From Palsa-504 sp963744005 (GTDB lineage: Bacteria; Actinomycetota; Actinomycetes; Streptosporangiales; Streptosporangiaceae): a stretch of 64,000 nt of DNA. The stretch spans positions 1,267,834 through 1,331,833 of the forward strand of contig CAVURU010000004.1 of the NCBI GenBank assembly GCA_963744005.1, given 5' to 3'. How positions within the stretch are numbered: the first letter of the stretch is position 1; the number at the start of each line of letters is the position of its first letter. Both the position numbers and the translations under genes were made by a program. Below are positions 63,811 to 64,000 of this stretch, one piece after another. Under the pieces are notes generated by a model that searched no databases, had not been told where the DNA came from, and was given only the letters and a program-made list of their open reading frames with translations.

Positions 63811-64000
63811 GACGCTCCGTTTTCGCGATTGCGCGGATGGTCAATCCGGTCCGCGGCGTGCCCTCGGCACGTATCAGGCTGAGCCCCGGCTCATCGTCTG
63901 CCTCCTGGTTTATCGGTCAGGTGTGCGAGCAGGCCCGACCGCGATTTTGCCAAAGCATGTTCACATATACAACTCTTAGTCTCATTTGCGGAGAAAGTTG
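63811..64000. other. Upstream flank of IclR gene, AT-rich at window edge
   Basis: Only the IclR ribosome site and a probable promoter region are apparent. The last 50 bases (for example TTCACATATACAACTCTTAG near 63960) are strongly AT-rich for this genome and probably hold a divergent promoter for a gene outside the window. Confidence 0.4.

Overview
The window is uniformly very GC-rich with strong third-position GC bias. It carries gene families typical of high-GC Gram-positives: DUF1707 membrane proteins, a DUF222/HNH protein, an F420-type LLM oxidoreductase, MerR-citrate synthases, a SigJ/ECF41 sigma factor, a DUF6295 protein and PCuAC and DUF4232 lipoproteins. I read it as chromosome of an actinomycete, possibly Streptosporangiales-like; the exact taxon cannot be fixed from sequence alone. 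I saw no rRNA, tRNA, CRISPR array, complete insertion sequence or prophage.

Layout. 1-6.2 kb: the end of a phytochrome-type histidine kinase with its receiver protein, a dienelactone hydrolase, an aldo/keto reductase, a stand-alone beta-clamp (DnaN) paralogue with a collagen-like insert, and two DUF1707 proteins. 6.3-16.4 kb: an unknown Rossmann-like protein divergent from a large LuxR-type ATPase regulator, an MFS exporter with a VOC protein, a second aldo/keto reductase, a DUF885 peptidase and two lipoproteins. 16.5-22.3 kb: gamma-glutamyltransferase, a DUF222/HNH protein and a membrane Ser/Thr kinase. 22.5-26.3 kb: an ABC-2 exporter followed by a sensor kinase and response regulator. 26.4-36.4 kb: a tricorn protease, a glycosyltransferase remnant, an FMN hydroxyacid oxidase, a CapA-like lipoprotein, and a flippase/pseudokinase fusion followed by an SGNH hydrolase. 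36.4-39.7 kb (minus strand): amidohydrolase (ureidopropionase type), hydantoinase and LLM oxidoreductase, which looks like a reductive pyrimidine or hydantoin catabolic operon. 42.3-47.5 kb: two MerR-citrate synthases flank a VOC protein, a TIGR03086 protein and a homocitrate/isopropylmalate-synthase-like enzyme. 49.6-55.8 kb: a TPR-AAA ATPase with a TPR membrane protein, Maf, and an overlapping trio of J-domain protein, TraG/FtsK-like ATPase and replication-relaxation protein. 56-64 kb: aldo/keto reductase, a TetR-controlled MFS pump, aquaporin, PAP2 protein, FHA protein, acyl-CoA dehydrogenase and IclR regulator.

Three themes stand out. First, at least nine apparent single-base indels, most in short homopolymers, break otherwise conserved genes (LuxR regulator, tricorn, hydantoinase, LLM oxidoreductase, TPR protein, TraG-like ATPase, TIGR03086). 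Corrected lengths return to whole codons with family-like ends, so residual sequencing error is as likely as real decay. Second, the citrate-synthase neighbourhood has a shared dyad, TCAANNTTGA, upstream of both HTH-citrate synthases, which suggests these enzyme-regulator fusions control their own locus. Third, short tandem duplications sit on stop codons, and several convergent gene pairs share a CTAG that supplies the stop on both strands; one such CTAG has been duplicated.
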